52,665 nucleotides of DNA from NCBI RefSeq assembly GCF_023073315.1, contig NZ_JADPJH010000004.1, forward strand, positions 1-52,665, read 5' to 3'. The position numbers and the translations under genes are program-made. The notes beneath the pieces are model-generated. The model was not told the origin of the DNA, did no database searches, and was given only the letters and a program-made list of their open reading frames with translations. Shown one piece after another: positions 43,751 to 52,665 of the stretch. The stretch is from Bradyrhizobium sp. 1. Its GTDB lineage: Bacteria; Pseudomonadota; Alphaproteobacteria; Rhizobiales; Xanthobacteraceae. How positions within the stretch are numbered: the first letter of the stretch is position 1; every line of letters starts with the position of its first letter.

Positions 43751-45092
43751 GAATTACGGCCTCCATGCCGGCAGCAAGTTCAAAAATACGGCGATCCGAG
43801 CCGCCCGCCCCTGCAAGCATCAGGCCCACGGGAATGTCGCCCTCGCGATGTGCGGGCAGCGAGATGGCGCAGCCGTCGATCATGTTGATCAGGGTGCAAT
43901 TGCGCAGCACGCGCAGATTTTCCCTGGTGAACGCCTTGTCGTCGGCCAAATCTGAAATCTTCGGCGGTGTGTTGGCGGTGGTCGGCAGCACTAGCGCATC
44001 ATAGGGCGCAATGCGCGCATTGACGCGGGCGATCAGCGAGCGGCGCTCATTGAGGAGATCGATGTAATCGGCCGCGCTCTGCGCCTCGCCGCGCAGGATG
44101 CGCACGGAAACGCGGGGATCGTAGACGTCGCCCTTTGACGTGATGAGATAGCGATGCCAGGCATAGCTTTCGGACGCGGCAAAGCCGCCCTTGGCGTTCA
44201 TCGGCCCGATGTCGTGGAATTCGGCCATCTCGATGCGCTCGATGATGGCGCCGTGATCGGCGAGTGATTTCAACGCGCGTTCGAAAGTCTCGGAAACCTC
44301 TGCGTCGAGATCGTCGAGCGCGATCGTGGTCGGCACCGCCAGCCGCATGCCCTTCACGGGGCGCGGCCTCAGCGGAACGACCGGCTCGTTCGCGAGCACG
44401 GCATCGAGAATGGCACAGCAGCTGACCGATCGCGCCAGCGGCCCGATGCTGTCGAGCGAGAACGACAGCGGCACCGCGCCGTCGAGTGGCACGCGGCGCT
44501 GCGTCGGCTTGTAGCCGACGATGCCGTTATAGGCGGCCGGAATTCGGCAGGAGCCGCCGGTGTCGGTGCCGAGCGCACCATGCGCCATGCCGTCGAGCAC
44601 GGACACCGCCGCGCCCGAGGACGAGCCGCCGGGCACATGACCCACAGCCCGGTTCCAGGCGCCCTTCGGCGTGCCGTAATGCGGGTTGATGCCGATGCCG
44701 GAATAGGCGAACTCGGTCATGTTGGTGCGGCCAATCACGACGAAGCCGGCCTTGCGCAGCCGCGCCACCGTCGCCGCGTCCTGCTCGGCCGGCGGAGAAT
44801 CATCGAGCGCGCGCGAGCCCGCGCGCGTCACCTGGCCCTTGATGTCGAACAGATCCTTGATCGAGACCGGGATACCGGCATAGCGCGACGGCGCGGCGTT
44901 GGCCTTGCGCAAGCCGTCCATCGCATCCGCGGCCGCGAGTGCGGCGTCCTTGTCGACATGGATGAAGGTGCGCTGGCCCTCGCCGGCGGGATCGGCGATC
45001 CTGGCGATGCAGGCCTCCACCAGTTTTCGGGAGGTGGTGCGGCCGCTTTCGAGGTCTTCGGCGAGCTTCGCCAGTGTCGGAAAATCGGGCAT
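43743..45092 (-). CDS. Amidase signature family protein
   Basis: A 449-residue amidase with the Ser-cisSer-Lys triad: Lys79 (PVSIKDLFD), cis-Ser158 (GGSSSGAAV) and Ser181 (GTDTGGSCRIP). These enzymes hydrolyse amides of many acids, from GatA-like to aryl amide substrates. It lacks a GatB/GatC partner, so it is a catabolic amidase, not the tRNA amidotransferase. The C-terminal part has LPAHREGDIPVGLMLAGAGG, normal for the family. It is followed by the coupled DUF2848 gene, and is divergent from the Zn-ribbon/thiolase operon across 186 bases. Confidence 0.92.
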   Translation of the reverse strand: MPDFPTLAKLAEDLESGRTTSRKLVEACIARIADPAGEGQRTFIHVDKDAALAAADAMDGLRKANAAPSRYAGIPVSIKDLFDIKGQVTRAGSRALDDSPPAEQDAATVARLRKAGFVVIGRTNMTEFAYSGIGINPHYGTPKGAWNRAVGHVPGGSSSGAAVSVLDGMAHGALGTDTGGSCRIPAAYNGIVGYKPTQRRVPLDGAVPLSFSLDSIGPLARSVSCCAILDAVLANEPVVPLRPRPVKGMRLAVPTTIALDDLDAEVSETFERALKSLADHGAIIERIEMAEFHDIGPMNAKGGFAASESYAWHRYLITSKGDVYDPRVSVRILRGEAQSAADYIDLLNERRSLIARVNARIAPYDALVLPTTANTPPKISDLADDKAFTRENLRVLRNCTLINMIDGCAISLPAHREGDIPVGLMLAGAGGSDRRIFELAAGMEAVIRV

Positions 45093-45278
45093 GTCTGTCT
45101 CACGGAATATTTGCGTGCAATGTATAGCGCTGCCTCACTTCGACACAAGCATTGTGCGCATGATGGCATGCATGCGCGTTGCTGGACCGTTGACGCGCCA
45201 TGGTCGATTGTCGCATCAAGATTGAAACAGGCGGGCAAGGCCTGTGCCTTTAGGATATTCCCCGGGAGGACCAGCCGA

Positions 45279-45692
45279 ATGGCCGAACCGCAGCGCGCGC
45301 GACCGAAACCGACGCCGGAAACCCAGCATTTCTGGGACGGCGCGAAAGCGGGCGAATTGCGCCTGCAACGCTGCGACGCCTGCGCGCATGTCTATTTCCC
45401 GCCGCGCCCGTTCTGCCCGTCCTGCGCCTCGCGCAAGGTCAGCATCTTCAAGGCGAGCGGCAAGGGTTTTCTCTACAGCTATGTGATCAACCAGCGTCCC
45501 GCCGCGCCCGGCTTCACGCCGCCTTACGCGATCGCCGTGGTCGAGCTCGCCGAGGGGCCGCGGATGATGAGCAACATCATCGACTGCCCGCAGACCCCGG
45601 AGGCGCTCGAGCTCGACATGAAGCTCGAGGTCGCCTTCGAGGCACTCGACGACAAGATCACCCTCCCCGTGTTTCGCCCGGCGAAGGGATAG
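45279..45692 (+). CDS. Zn-ribbon and OB-fold (DUF35) protein, partner of thiolase
   Basis: A 137-residue acyl-CoA-associated protein. The N-terminal rubredoxin-like zinc ribbon has Cys32, Cys35, Cys46 and Cys49 (RCDACAHVYFPPRPFCPSC) followed by the OB-fold (residues ~60-135). Such proteins form complexes with a thiolase-like subunit, as in retro-aldol enzymes of steroid side-chain degradation. Its stop lies three bases before the thiolase start, in agreement with a complex. GGGAGGA precedes the ATG at 45279. Confidence 0.92.
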   Translation: MAEPQRARPKPTPETQHFWDGAKAGELRLQRCDACAHVYFPPRPFCPSCASRKVSIFKASGKGFLYSYVINQRPAAPGFTPPYAIAVVELAEGPRMMSNIIDCPQTPEALELDMKLEVAFEALDDKITLPVFRPAKG

Positions 45693-45695
45693 ACC

Positions 45696-46835
45696 ATGCG
45701 CAGCAACCAGGTTGCCGTCGTCGGCGCGGCCGAGACCACCGAGCTCGGTGTCATCCCCAATGTGTCGCAGCTCCAGCTTCACGCGGATGCGGCGCTTAAC
45801 GCCATCGCGGATGCCGGGCTGAAACTGTCCGACATCGACGGCTTCGCGACCGCGGTCGAAACGCCGCAGCAGGTCTGCCACTATCTCGGCATCAAGCCCA
45901 CCTGGGTGGACGGCACTTCGGTCGGTGGCTGCTCGTTCATGCTGCACGTCCGCCATGCGGCGGCGGCGATCGAGGCGGGTCTCTGCAAGACCGTTCTGAT
46001 CACGCATGCCGAAAGCGGCAAGTCGATGATCGGCAAGGCGCCGCGTTCGACGGCGCCGGACAGCCTCAACGGCCAGTTCGAGGCGCCCTACGGCGTCTAC
46101 GGCCCGCCCAGCATGTTCCCGATCCCCGTGCTGCGCTTCATGAAGACCTATGGCATCACGCATGAGCAGCTCGCCTCGGTCGCGGTGGTGCAACGGGAAT
46201 GGGCCGCGAAGAATCCGCGGGCGATGATGAAGGACCCGATCACGGTCGCCGATGTCCTCAATTCGCGCATGATCGCCTATCCGTTCCGCCTCTTGCAATG
46301 CTGCCTCGTCACCGACGGCGGCGGCGCGCTGATCCTGACTTCTGCCGACCGTGCCAAGGATTTCCCGCGAAAACCCGTCTACATCATGGGCACCGGCGAG
46401 AGCGTGGAAACACCGATGGTCAGCCAGATGGAGACTTTCAACTCCTCGCGCGCGTTCAAGACCGCTGGTCCCCTCGCTTTCAAGGAAGCCGGCATCGCGC
46501 ACAAGGACGTTGATCATTTGATGATCTACGACGCGTTTGCGCATCTGCCGCTGTTCGGTCTCGGCGACCTCGGCTTCATGCCACATGAGGAGACCGGCCA
46601 ATTCATCGCGGACGGCAATACGCGTCCGGGCGGGAAGCTGCCGCTCAACACCAATGGCGGCGGATTGAGCTACATGCATTCGGGCATGTACGGCATGTAC
46701 GCGCTCCAGGAAAGTGTGCGCCAGATGCGCGGCATCGCGCCGGCGCAGGTGGCTGGCGCGAAGATTTCAGTGTGCCACGGCGTCGGCGGCATGTTTGCAG
46801 CGTCAGGCACGATCGTGTTTACGAACGAGAGGTAA
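45696..46835 (+). CDS. Thiolase-like lipid-transfer / acetyl-CoA acetyltransferase
   Basis: A 379-residue thiolase-fold protein. The nucleophile region is GTSVGGCSFML with Cys79, and the catalytic His regions are GGGLSYMHSGMYGM and ISVCHGVGGMF. In thiolase-like members paired with a DUF35 protein the fold often does retro-aldol cleavage of a side chain, not classic thiolysis, but here the active Cys is kept, so either is possible. AAGGGA precedes the ATG. It is the second gene of a three-gene operon. Confidence 0.9.
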   Translation: MRSNQVAVVGAAETTELGVIPNVSQLQLHADAALNAIADAGLKLSDIDGFATAVETPQQVCHYLGIKPTWVDGTSVGGCSFMLHVRHAAAAIEAGLCKTVLITHAESGKSMIGKAPRSTAPDSLNGQFEAPYGVYGPPSMFPIPVLRFMKTYGITHEQLASVAVVQREWAAKNPRAMMKDPITVADVLNSRMIAYPFRLLQCCLVTDGGGALILTSADRAKDFPRKPVYIMGTGESVETPMVSQMETFNSSRAFKTAGPLAFKEAGIAHKDVDHLMIYDAFAHLPLFGLGDLGFMPHEETGQFIADGNTRPGGKLPLNTNGGGLSYMHSGMYGMYALQESVRQMRGIAPAQVAGAKISVCHGVGGMFAASGTIVFTNER

Positions 46836-46840
46836 CCCAC

Positions 46841-47755
46841 ATGACAAAATCACTGCAAGACAAGGTCGTCATCGTCACCGGCGCAGGCCGCGGCATCGGG
46901 CGGGAGATCGCGCTGCTGTGCGCAGCCGAGGGCGCCAAGGTCGTGGTCAACGACCCCGGCAGCGCCGCCGACGGCGCCGGTTCGAGCGCTTCTCCCGCCG
47001 AGGAGGTGGTCGACGAGATCAAGAAGCGCGGCGGCATCGCGGTCCCCAATTTCGAGTCCGTGGCCGAAGCCGTCCCCGCCAGCAAGATCGTCAAGACCGC
47101 GACCGATCATTTCGGCCGGCTCGACGGCGTCGTCAACAATGCCGGCATCTTGCGCGACATGATCTTCCACAAGATGAGCGTGGAAGCGTTCGAGGCCGTC
47201 ATCAAGGTTCATTTGATGGGCTCGTTCTACGTCAGCCACGCCGCGGCGCGCATCTTCCGCGAGCAGGAGTCCGGCTCCTTCGTGCACTTCACCTCGACCT
47301 CCGGCCTGATCGGCAATTTTGGCCAGGCCAACTACGCCGCCGCCAAGCTCGGCATCATCGGGCTGTCGAAGTCGATCGCACTCGACATGGGCCGCTTCAA
47401 CGTCCGCTCCAATTGCGTCTCGCCGTTCGCCTGGACCCGCATGATCGGCACGATCCCGACCGAGACCGAGGCCGAGAAGGCGCGCGTCGAGAAGATTAAG
47501 CAGATGGGGCCCGAGAAGATCGCGCCGATCTGCGCCTATCTGCTGTCCGATGCCGCCAAGGAGGTCAGCGGTCAGATCTTTGGCGCGCGCATGAACGAGT
47601 TGTTCCTGTTCAGCCAGAACCGTCCATTGCGCTCCGTGCACCGGAGCGAAGGCTGGACGCCGCAGACAATCGCGGAACACGGCATGCCGGCGCTGAAGGG
47701 CTCGTTCTACAAGCTCGACCGTTCCGCCGACATCTTCCCCTGGGATCCCGTGTAG
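46841..47755 (+). CDS. Short-chain dehydrogenase, MFE-2-like (3R)-hydroxyacyl-CoA dehydrogenase
   Basis: A 304-residue NAD(P)-dependent SDR. The cofactor motif is TGAGRGIG at residues 13-20, the NNAG motif follows (VVNNAGILRD), then the catalytic Ser and the Tyr/Lys pair in FGQANYAAAKLGI. The extended form with GAGRGIGREIALLCAAEGAK and a long C-terminal lid is like the dehydrogenase half of the peroxisomal multifunctional enzyme, suggesting oxidation of a 3-hydroxyacyl-CoA. With DUF35 protein and thiolase it makes a short beta-oxidation-like or side-chain-shortening unit. GAGAGG precedes the ATG at 46841. Confidence 0.88.
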   Translation: MTKSLQDKVVIVTGAGRGIGREIALLCAAEGAKVVVNDPGSAADGAGSSASPAEEVVDEIKKRGGIAVPNFESVAEAVPASKIVKTATDHFGRLDGVVNNAGILRDMIFHKMSVEAFEAVIKVHLMGSFYVSHAAARIFREQESGSFVHFTSTSGLIGNFGQANYAAAKLGIIGLSKSIALDMGRFNVRSNCVSPFAWTRMIGTIPTETEAEKARVEKIKQMGPEKIAPICAYLLSDAAKEVSGQIFGARMNELFLFSQNRPLRSVHRSEGWTPQTIAEHGMPALKGSFYKLDRSADIFPWDPV

Positions 47756-47792
47756 GGATTAAGTCCAGCCGCATTTCCGGCATCCCAGCTCT

Positions 47793-47823
47793 GCGATCTC
47801 TGGTTGCCTCGCCCAGAGATCGC
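47793..47823 (+). terminator. Terminator of the DUF35-thiolase-SDR operon
   Basis: GCGATCTCTGG (47793-47803) and CCAGAGATCGC (47813-47823) pair perfectly over 11 bases with a nine-base loop, 38 bases after the SDR stop, followed by TCTGCTTTAT. A Rho-independent-type stop before the SMP-30 gene, which has its own strong ribosome site. Confidence 0.6.
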
Positions 47824-47885
47824 TCTGCTTTATGCCCGAATGCGGGCGAATGGTGTCTTCCCAACAAAAATCTTGGGAGGAAACC

Positions 47886-48998
47886 ATGACAAGAATACTG
47901 ACCAACTCCGACGACACCACCGCAACTGGCGGCCTCGGCCGCCGCACGCTGCTCAAGGGCGCCGCCAGCATGGCTGCAACGGCCCTGCTCGCTTCAAACG
48001 CCGACGCCCGCGACTTCGGCGCCAATGCCGAGCCGCAGCGCTATCCCGATCCCGACATCGTTGTCATCGACCCCAAGCGCTTCAAGGCCAAGGTCGGCAA
48101 CACCGCGATCAAGCGGCTTTACACCGGCTGTCTGTGGGCGGAGGGACCGGCGTGGAATGCGCAGGGACAATATCTGGTCTGGAGCGACATCCCGGCCAAC
48201 CGGCAGCTGCGCTATCTCGACGACGACGGCCACATCTCCGAGCAGTTCCACAAGCCGTCGAACGAGGCCAACGGCAATTCGTTCGACACCGAGGGCCGCC
48301 AGATCACCGCCGAGCGCACCCGCCTGGTCCGCTACGAGCACGACGGCTCGGTGACGACGCTGGCCGAGCAGGCCAATGGCAAGCCGCTCAACGGTCCCAA
48401 CGACATGGTCGTGCATCCCAACGACAGGGCGATCTGGTTCACCGATCCCGGCTACGGCGCAATCAGCATCTACGAGGGCAAGCTCGCCAACACCGGCTCG
48501 CTGCAGCCCTACCAGAAGGAAGCGGTCTATCGTCTCGACACGCAGACCGGACAGGTTGCGAAGGTCGCGGACGAACCGTTCAAGCCGAACGGCATCGCGT
48601 TCTCGCATGACTATAAGAAGCTCTATGTCTGCGACACCGGCATCACGCATTATCCGCAAGCGGAGAACGTGGTGTGGTCCTATGACATCGACGGGCCGAA
48701 GCTCTCCAACCCGAAGCGGCTGATCGACATGAAGCTCGACGGCAAGTCCGGCTTCCCCGATGGCCTGCGCGTCGACACCGAGGGCAATATCTGGGTCGGC
48801 GCCGGCTGGGTTGGTCCGGGCTATGACGGCGTGCAGGTGTTTTCGGGAGCCGACGGCGCGCGGATCGGACAGATCCTGCTGCCGGAGACCTGCGCCAATC
48901 TCTGCTTCGGCGGCAGGAAGCGCAACCGGCTGTTCATGACCGCGAGCCAGTCGCTGTATGCGGTCTATGTGGAGACGCAGGGCGCGCATTTCTGTTGA
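47886..48998 (+). CDS. Tat-exported SMP-30/gluconolactonase family protein
   Basis: A 370-residue periplasmic lactonase. Residues 1-41 are a Tat signal: GLGRRTLLKGAASMAATAL, with Arg19-Arg20 and a likely cut near SNADA. The mature part is a six-bladed propeller of the SMP-30/gluconolactonase family: TGCLWAEGPAWNAQGQ, FDTEGRQITAERTRLV and PLNGPNDMVVHPNDRAIWFT, with the metal-binding Glu, Asn and Asp residues. It hydrolyses sugar lactones such as gluconolactone, or other lactones. GGGAGG precedes the ATG at 47886. It is downstream of a terminator, so it is probably its own unit. Confidence 0.9.
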   Translation: MTRILTNSDDTTATGGLGRRTLLKGAASMAATALLASNADARDFGANAEPQRYPDPDIVVIDPKRFKAKVGNTAIKRLYTGCLWAEGPAWNAQGQYLVWSDIPANRQLRYLDDDGHISEQFHKPSNEANGNSFDTEGRQITAERTRLVRYEHDGSVTTLAEQANGKPLNGPNDMVVHPNDRAIWFTDPGYGAISIYEGKLANTGSLQPYQKEAVYRLDTQTGQVAKVADEPFKPNGIAFSHDYKKLYVCDTGITHYPQAENVVWSYDIDGPKLSNPKRLIDMKLDGKSGFPDGLRVDTEGNIWVGAGWVGPGYDGVQVFSGADGARIGQILLPETCANLCFGGRKRNRLFMTASQSLYAVYVETQGAHFC

Positions 48999-49020
48999 GT
49001 GACGCGAATGGTGAGTGGCG

Positions 49021-49054
49021 AATGGCGAGTAGACTCCATTCGCTACTCGCCATT
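49021..49054. terminator. Bidirectional hairpin between convergent genes
   Basis: AATGGCGAGTAG (49021-49032) and CTACTCGCCATT (49043-49054) form a perfect 12-base stem with a 10-base loop; weaker copies of GGCGAATGG and TTCGCTATTCGC lie on both sides. It separates the SMP-30 gene (plus) and ppc (minus) and can end both transcripts. The motif recurs as a small repeat in Bradyrhizobium. Confidence 0.6.
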
Positions 49055-49068
49055 TCGCTATTCGCTTC

Positions 49069-51861
49069 CTACCCCGTATTTCTCAGCCCCGCCGAGATGC
49101 CGTTGATCGTGAGCTGAATCCCGCGCAGCACCTGCTCGTCCGGGTTCTGCGCGCGGTGCTCCTTGAGCAACTCAACCTGCACGTGGTTGAGCGGGTCGAG
49201 ATAGGGGAAGCGGTGGCGCACCGAGCGCTCCAGCAGCGGGTTGCCTTGCAGCAGCCGATCCTGCCCCATGATGTCGAGCAGTGTTTCGATACAGGAATGC
49301 CATTCGCGGCGGATGCGGCCGAAGATCTTTTCACGCAAGGCTTCGTCCGGCACCAGTTCGGCGTAGCGCGAGGCGATCGCGATCGAGCTTTTCGCCAGCA
49401 CCATGTCCATGTTCGACAAGAGCATGCGGAAGAACGGCCATTCCTTGTAGAGCTCTTTCAGGAACGGCATGCCCTTGTCGGGATGCTCCGCAATCCACTG
49501 CTCGACCGCGCTGCCGAAGCCGTACCAGCCCGGTAGCATCAGGCGGCATTGCGCCCAGGAGAACACCCAGGGGATGGCGCGCAGATCCTCGATCGCGCGG
49601 GTCTTCTTGCGCGAAGCAGGTCGGCTGCCGATGTTCAGCGTCGCGATCTCGTTGATCACGGTCGAGGCCCAGAAGTAATCGACGAAACCGTCTGTCTCGT
49701 AGACGAGGCCGCGATAAGCCTTGAAGGCGAGGTTCGACAGCTCGTCCATCGCGGTCAGATATTCGCCGCGCGGCGCGCTCTGGCGCGGATGCAGCAGGCT
49801 CGCCTCGAGCGTCGCGGCCGCCAGTATCTCAAGATTGCTGCGGCCGACTTCGGCGTTGGAATATTTCGACGAGATGATCTCGCCCTGCTCGGTGATGCGG
49901 ATCTGGCCGTTCACGGCGCCGCCGGGCTGGGCGATGATGGCGTCATAGCTGGGCCCGCCGCCGCGGCCGACCGAACCGCCGCGGCCGTGGAACAGGCGCA
50001 GCCGCACGCCGTGACGCTCGAACACGTCGACGAGGCCGATCTCGGCCTTGTAGAGCTCCCAGCCCGAGGTGACGAAGCCGCCATCCTTGTTGCTATCGGA
50101 ATAACCGAGCATGACCTCCTGCACGCTGCCGCGGCTGTCGACCAGGCGGCGGTAGTCGTGCAGCGACAACATGCGATCCATGATGCCGGATGACGCCTGC
50201 AAATCCTCGATGGTCTCGAACAGCGGCACGACGTTGATCGCGCTGCGTCCGGAGGGATGGACGAGGCCGACTTCCTTGAGCAGCACCGCGACCTCGAGCA
50301 TGTCCGACATGCCCTTGCACATCGAGATGATGCATTGGGGAATGGCGTCCGAGCCGAACTTCGCATGCGCTTCTGCCGCGGCATGGAAGACGTTGAGCTC
50401 GCCCATGGTCTCGTCGCTGTACTTGACGAATGGCGACACCAGCGAGCGGATGCTGCGCAGTTCGTTGGTGAGCAGCGAGATGCGGGCATCCTCGCCGAGC
50501 GCGAGATAGGACATGCCGGGATTGGCGGCGTCCATCAGTTCGGCGATGGTGCGTTCGTGCACCGCCGAATTCTGGCGGATGTCGAGCCGCGCCAGGTGGA
50601 AGCCGAAGCAGTCCACCGCGCGGCGCAGCAGCCGCAGCCGGCCGCGGGCGATGACGCGGGCGTTGTTGGAGATCAGCGAGCGATGCAGCACGTCGAGGTC
50701 GGCCTGCAACTCCTTGACGCTCTCGTAAGGCCGCCCCTTGCCGACCGGCCGGCGCGTGATCTCGACCTGGAGCATTTCGGCCGTCGCCGTCAGGCGCGCA
50801 TAGATGCCGGAGACCGCAAGGCGATAAGGTTCGCCGCTGCGGTGCGGCGACGTATCAGGCGAGCGTTCCGCCAGCGTGCGCAGCTCCTCGGATATGTCGG
50901 CGAGATGTGCCGCGATCGACAGCTCCGAGCCGAGCACGTGCAGCTCGTTCAGATAGAATTGCATCACCCGGCTCGACTGCAGCCGCAGCGTACCGCGCAT
51001 GACGTCGGCGGTGACGAAGGGATTGCCGTCGCGGTCGCCGCCGATCCAGCTTCCCATGCGCAGGAACGAGGCAAGCTCGCTGGCCGCCGCTTCGCCGTCC
51101 TCCTCCAGCCGGTCTTCCAGCACGTTGACCAGCCGCGGCACTTCGCGCAGGAAGGTGTAATCGTAGAACGACAGGCCGTTGGCGACCTCGTCGAGCACAG
51201 TGAGCTTGGTTCGGCGCAAGAGATTGGTCTGCCACAGCGTCAGCACCTCGCGGCGGAGCTGCTCGTCGCTGGCGGCGGCTTCGTCCGCGGTCAGGGCGAC
51301 GCGTTCGCGGCGGTCGAGCAGGCTGGCGACCTCCATCTCGCGGTCCATGGTGCTCTTGCGACGGACTTCGGTCGGGTGCGCGGTCAGAACCGGGCTGACG
51401 AGTGCGCTCTTGAAGAAGCTGCGCAACGCGTCGGCATCGATGCCCGCCGCCTTGGCATGGGCCAGCGTCTCCGCGAGCACGCCTGCGCCGTTGGTGGCAC
51501 TGCGGGCGCGCATCTGGCGGATGTTGTTCTGGTCCTCGGCGATATTGGCGAGGTGGGAGAAATAGCTGAAGGCGCGGACGATCCGCACTGTCTCCGAGGT
51601 CGACATGCCGTCGAGGATCTGCTCGAGCTCGCGGCGGGCGAGCCGGTCCTCGTCGCGGTGGAACCGGATCGAGGTCTGCCGGATACGCTCGACCAGGTCG
51701 AACAATTCGGCGCCCTCCTGGTCGCGCACCGTGTCGCCCAGGATGCGTCCGAGCAGGCGGATGTCATCCCGCAGCCGCACGTCCGCTTCCAGCGCCTGGA
51801 CGTCTTCCGGGCGGTTGGGGCGTTGATCTGCGGCGTCGGATGGTAACGTCTGGAGGGACAT
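49069..51861 (-). CDS. ppc: Phosphoenolpyruvate carboxylase
   Basis: A 930-residue enzyme that carboxylates phosphoenolpyruvate with bicarbonate to oxaloacetate, refilling the citric acid cycle. Catalytic landmarks are intact: VLTAHPTEV with the His, [30 protein letters not shown], the mobile loop [14 protein letters not shown] and the C-terminal [11 protein letters not shown], where the terminal Gly is typical. Length is normal for bacterial PEPC. I chose the ATG at 51861 with GGGGAG upstream; a frame extending to 52164 runs into the dispersed repeat and is not real. A useful partner for growth on aromatic acids that give pyruvate and succinate. Confidence 0.96.
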   Translation of the reverse strand: MSLQTLPSDAADQRPNRPEDVQALEADVRLRDDIRLLGRILGDTVRDQEGAELFDLVERIRQTSIRFHRDEDRLARRELEQILDGMSTSETVRIVRAFSYFSHLANIAEDQNNIRQMRARSATNGAGVLAETLAHAKAAGIDADALRSFFKSALVSPVLTAHPTEVRRKSTMDREMEVASLLDRRERVALTADEAAASDEQLRREVLTLWQTNLLRRTKLTVLDEVANGLSFYDYTFLREVPRLVNVLEDRLEEDGEAAASELASFLRMGSWIGGDRDGNPFVTADVMRGTLRLQSSRVMQFYLNELHVLGSELSIAAHLADISEELRTLAERSPDTSPHRSGEPYRLAVSGIYARLTATAEMLQVEITRRPVGKGRPYESVKELQADLDVLHRSLISNNARVIARGRLRLLRRAVDCFGFHLARLDIRQNSAVHERTIAELMDAANPGMSYLALGEDARISLLTNELRSIRSLVSPFVKYSDETMGELNVFHAAAEAHAKFGSDAIPQCIISMCKGMSDMLEVAVLLKEVGLVHPSGRSAINVVPLFETIEDLQASSGIMDRMLSLHDYRRLVDSRGSVQEVMLGYSDSNKDGGFVTSGWELYKAEIGLVDVFERHGVRLRLFHGRGGSVGRGGGPSYDAIIAQPGGAVNGQIRITEQGEIISSKYSNAEVGRSNLEILAAATLEASLLHPRQSAPRGEYLTAMDELSNLAFKAYRGLVYETDGFVDYFWASTVINEIATLNIGSRPASRKKTRAIEDLRAIPWVFSWAQCRLMLPGWYGFGSAVEQWIAEHPDKGMPFLKELYKEWPFFRMLLSNMDMVLAKSSIAIASRYAELVPDEALREKIFGRIRREWHSCIETLLDIMGQDRLLQGNPLLERSVRHRFPYLDPLNHVQVELLKEHRAQNPDEQVLRGIQLTINGISAGLRNTG

Positions 51862-52059
51862 TGGCTCGCTCCCCTGGTTCGAGCTCGCTTGGCTGCCCGG
51901 CTCAGCCGAGTGTGCGATATTTTTCTGCCGCAGTGCAAGATGAACTTGATCGCGGCGCGGCAGGATGGCTTTCACAGAGCGGCGCGCACACACGTCCGCG
52001 GTCTCGCGGCGCGGGCGCCCGAGCTTTGCTGTCCGTTTCGCCCTCATCGAGAACAAAGG
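51862..52059. other. Upstream region of ppc
   Basis: No gene. The promoter of ppc should lie here on the minus strand; AT-richer sequence at 51915-51935 is the best place, but no clear -35/-10 pair is seen. The region passes into the dispersed repeat at about 52040. Confidence 0.4.
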
Positions 52060-52162
52060 GCGCAGGGAAGGCCGGGCGCCGGCTGGCACCCAGGGTCCGC
52101 ATACGAGAGACGCACGCGGGGTGACCACAGGTGATGCCGGGACATCCCGGCCTTCCCTGCGC
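52060..52162. repeat. Large hairpin at the core of a dispersed element
   Basis: GCGCAGGGAAGGCCGGG (52060-52076) and CCCGGCCTTCCCTGCGC (52146-52162) are exact 17-base inverted repeats with a 69-base interior. Sequence of this type, starting with GAGAACAAAGGGCGCAGGGA, is familiar to me as part of a several-hundred-base gene-free repeat in Bradyrhizobium and relatives. Confidence 0.7.
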
Positions 52163-52644
52163 AATGGTTTTACGGCTTATGGCGCGCTCTCCCCGGGGAG
52201 CGATGCACTATTGCCCCCGTCGCCTTGCGGATGATCGATGCGCGCACCCGGTCGGGCAGCTCACACCACCGCAAGCCTTGACGCACAGACCCCGGGCGTC
52301 AGGACCACACGCTTTTGCCGTCCGCGGACGTCCCTCCCCGGACATTCGGAAGCTCGCGCGTGCTCGCCCCCGAAGCCGAAAAGAAATGCTGTGACCGCGC
52401 CGTGTCGATCCGCGGATCGCAATGGCTCACGGGGACTACCCGCCCTGCCATCCCGTCACGCGCCGGCGCTACCGCGTCCATCGCCTCCCGGCCTGCGTAT
52501 CGTGACGATCGCGAACGCCCCTTTTGGCGGGCTGGGATGTTATGCGGTTTAACCGAAGAGACGAATTCGGTCAATCAGAATATTTGCGGACCGGTCGCTT
52601 GACCTGCATGTGGCGTGTTTTGCCCGTCGAGGCTGAGCAAGAAT
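52163..52644. repeat. Rest of the dispersed repeat
   Basis: Continuation of the same element: ATGGTTTTACGGCTTATGGC and CTCTCCCCGGGGAG follow the hairpin, and near the end come CGATCGCGAAC and GGCGGGCTGGGATG, then TGTTTTGCCCGTCGAGGC at 52616-52633. The last 30 bases are the inverted match of 17-46. Short open frames across it have no family support. It is best read as a non-coding repeat of unknown role. Confidence 0.6.
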
Positions 52645-52665
52645 TGGTCGTTGGCGGCCTTAGGC

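Noticed and set aside
51862..52164. 101-residue N-terminal extension of PEP carboxylase
   Set aside because: PEPC of this family begins near the ATG at 51861 with a good ribosome site; the extension is low-complexity translation of the repeat region.
52131..52602. Several 80-100-residue frames in the right-edge repeat
   Set aside because: They differ in frame and strand, overlap one another and have no family support; the element is a known non-coding repeat type.
1..52665. tRNA, rRNA, CRISPR arrays, transposases and phage genes
   Set aside because: Searched for by eye in all gaps; no cloverleaf with a TTCGA loop and CCA-side stem, no regularly spaced repeats and no transposase motifs were found.

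Overview
The window is high-GC chromosomal DNA from an alphaproteobacterium, very probably Bradyrhizobium or a close relative. The grounds are the protein types (a Tat-exported Liv-type binding protein, a fused LivM-LivG protein, the HpaR/HpaHFED set, an orphan ABC_sub_bind protein) and several intergenic repeats of the kind I know from Bradyrhizobium genomes. No tRNA, rRNA, CRISPR array, transposase or phage gene was seen. The genes are mostly chromosomal catabolic and housekeeping genes with a few eroded relics.

Layout. 1-9.6 kb: single genes and small units (periplasmic binding protein, sterol-desaturase-like membrane oxygenase, DUF4261 protein, FAD monooxygenase divergent from its MarR regulator, a low-molecular-weight phosphatase-like protein, an MlrC-family metallopeptidase, and a cupin divergent from a LysR regulator). 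9.6-17.7 kb: a polytopic membrane protein, an RlpA-like protein, an acyl-CoA dehydrogenase next to a Liv-type binding protein, HdeD, an alpha/beta hydrolase and an HD-domain protein, with two gene relics (an acyl-CoA dehydrogenase tail and a gutted histidine kinase). 18.0-24.8 kb: a tightly packed minus-strand operon for a transglutaminase-DUF2126 amidoligase, a circularly permuted ATP-grasp/alpha-E fusion and a second transglutaminase, ending in a possible 38-residue coupled ORF. This is the most interesting uncharacterised system here. 24.9-26.7 kb: a PAS sensor overlapping a chemoreceptor without a periplasmic domain.

26.9-41.5 kb: a catabolic island. On the plus strand hpaH-hpaF-hpaE-hpaD, a fumarylacetoacetase-family gene and a thiamine-diphosphate enzyme encode most of the homoprotocatechuate (3,4-dihydroxyphenylacetate) meta-cleavage route. 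The divergent hpaR, with a perfect 16-bp palindrome over the hpaH promoter, is the likely regulator. Behind hpaR on the minus strand lie a complete branched-chain-amino-acid-type ABC transporter (binding protein, LivH, fused LivM-LivG, LivF), an HpaI-family aldolase and a UxaA-family dehydratase. I infer that the transporter brings in the aromatic acid, that HpaD/E/F/H and the FAH protein open and process the ring, and that HpaI-type cleavage gives pyruvate and succinic semialdehyde. The ring hydroxylase (HpaBC) is not in the window.

41.5-49 kb: an AlkB and second 2-oxoglutarate/iron oxygenase pair, an amidase overlapping a DUF2848 protein, then a plus-strand Zn-ribbon/OB-fold protein, thiolase and short-chain dehydrogenase operon closed by a hairpin, and a Tat-exported SMP-30 lactonase. 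49-52 kb: phosphoenolpyruvate carboxylase. The last ~600 bases look like a copy of a large dispersed, gene-free repeat; a 30-base piece of it recurs inverted at the very start of the window.
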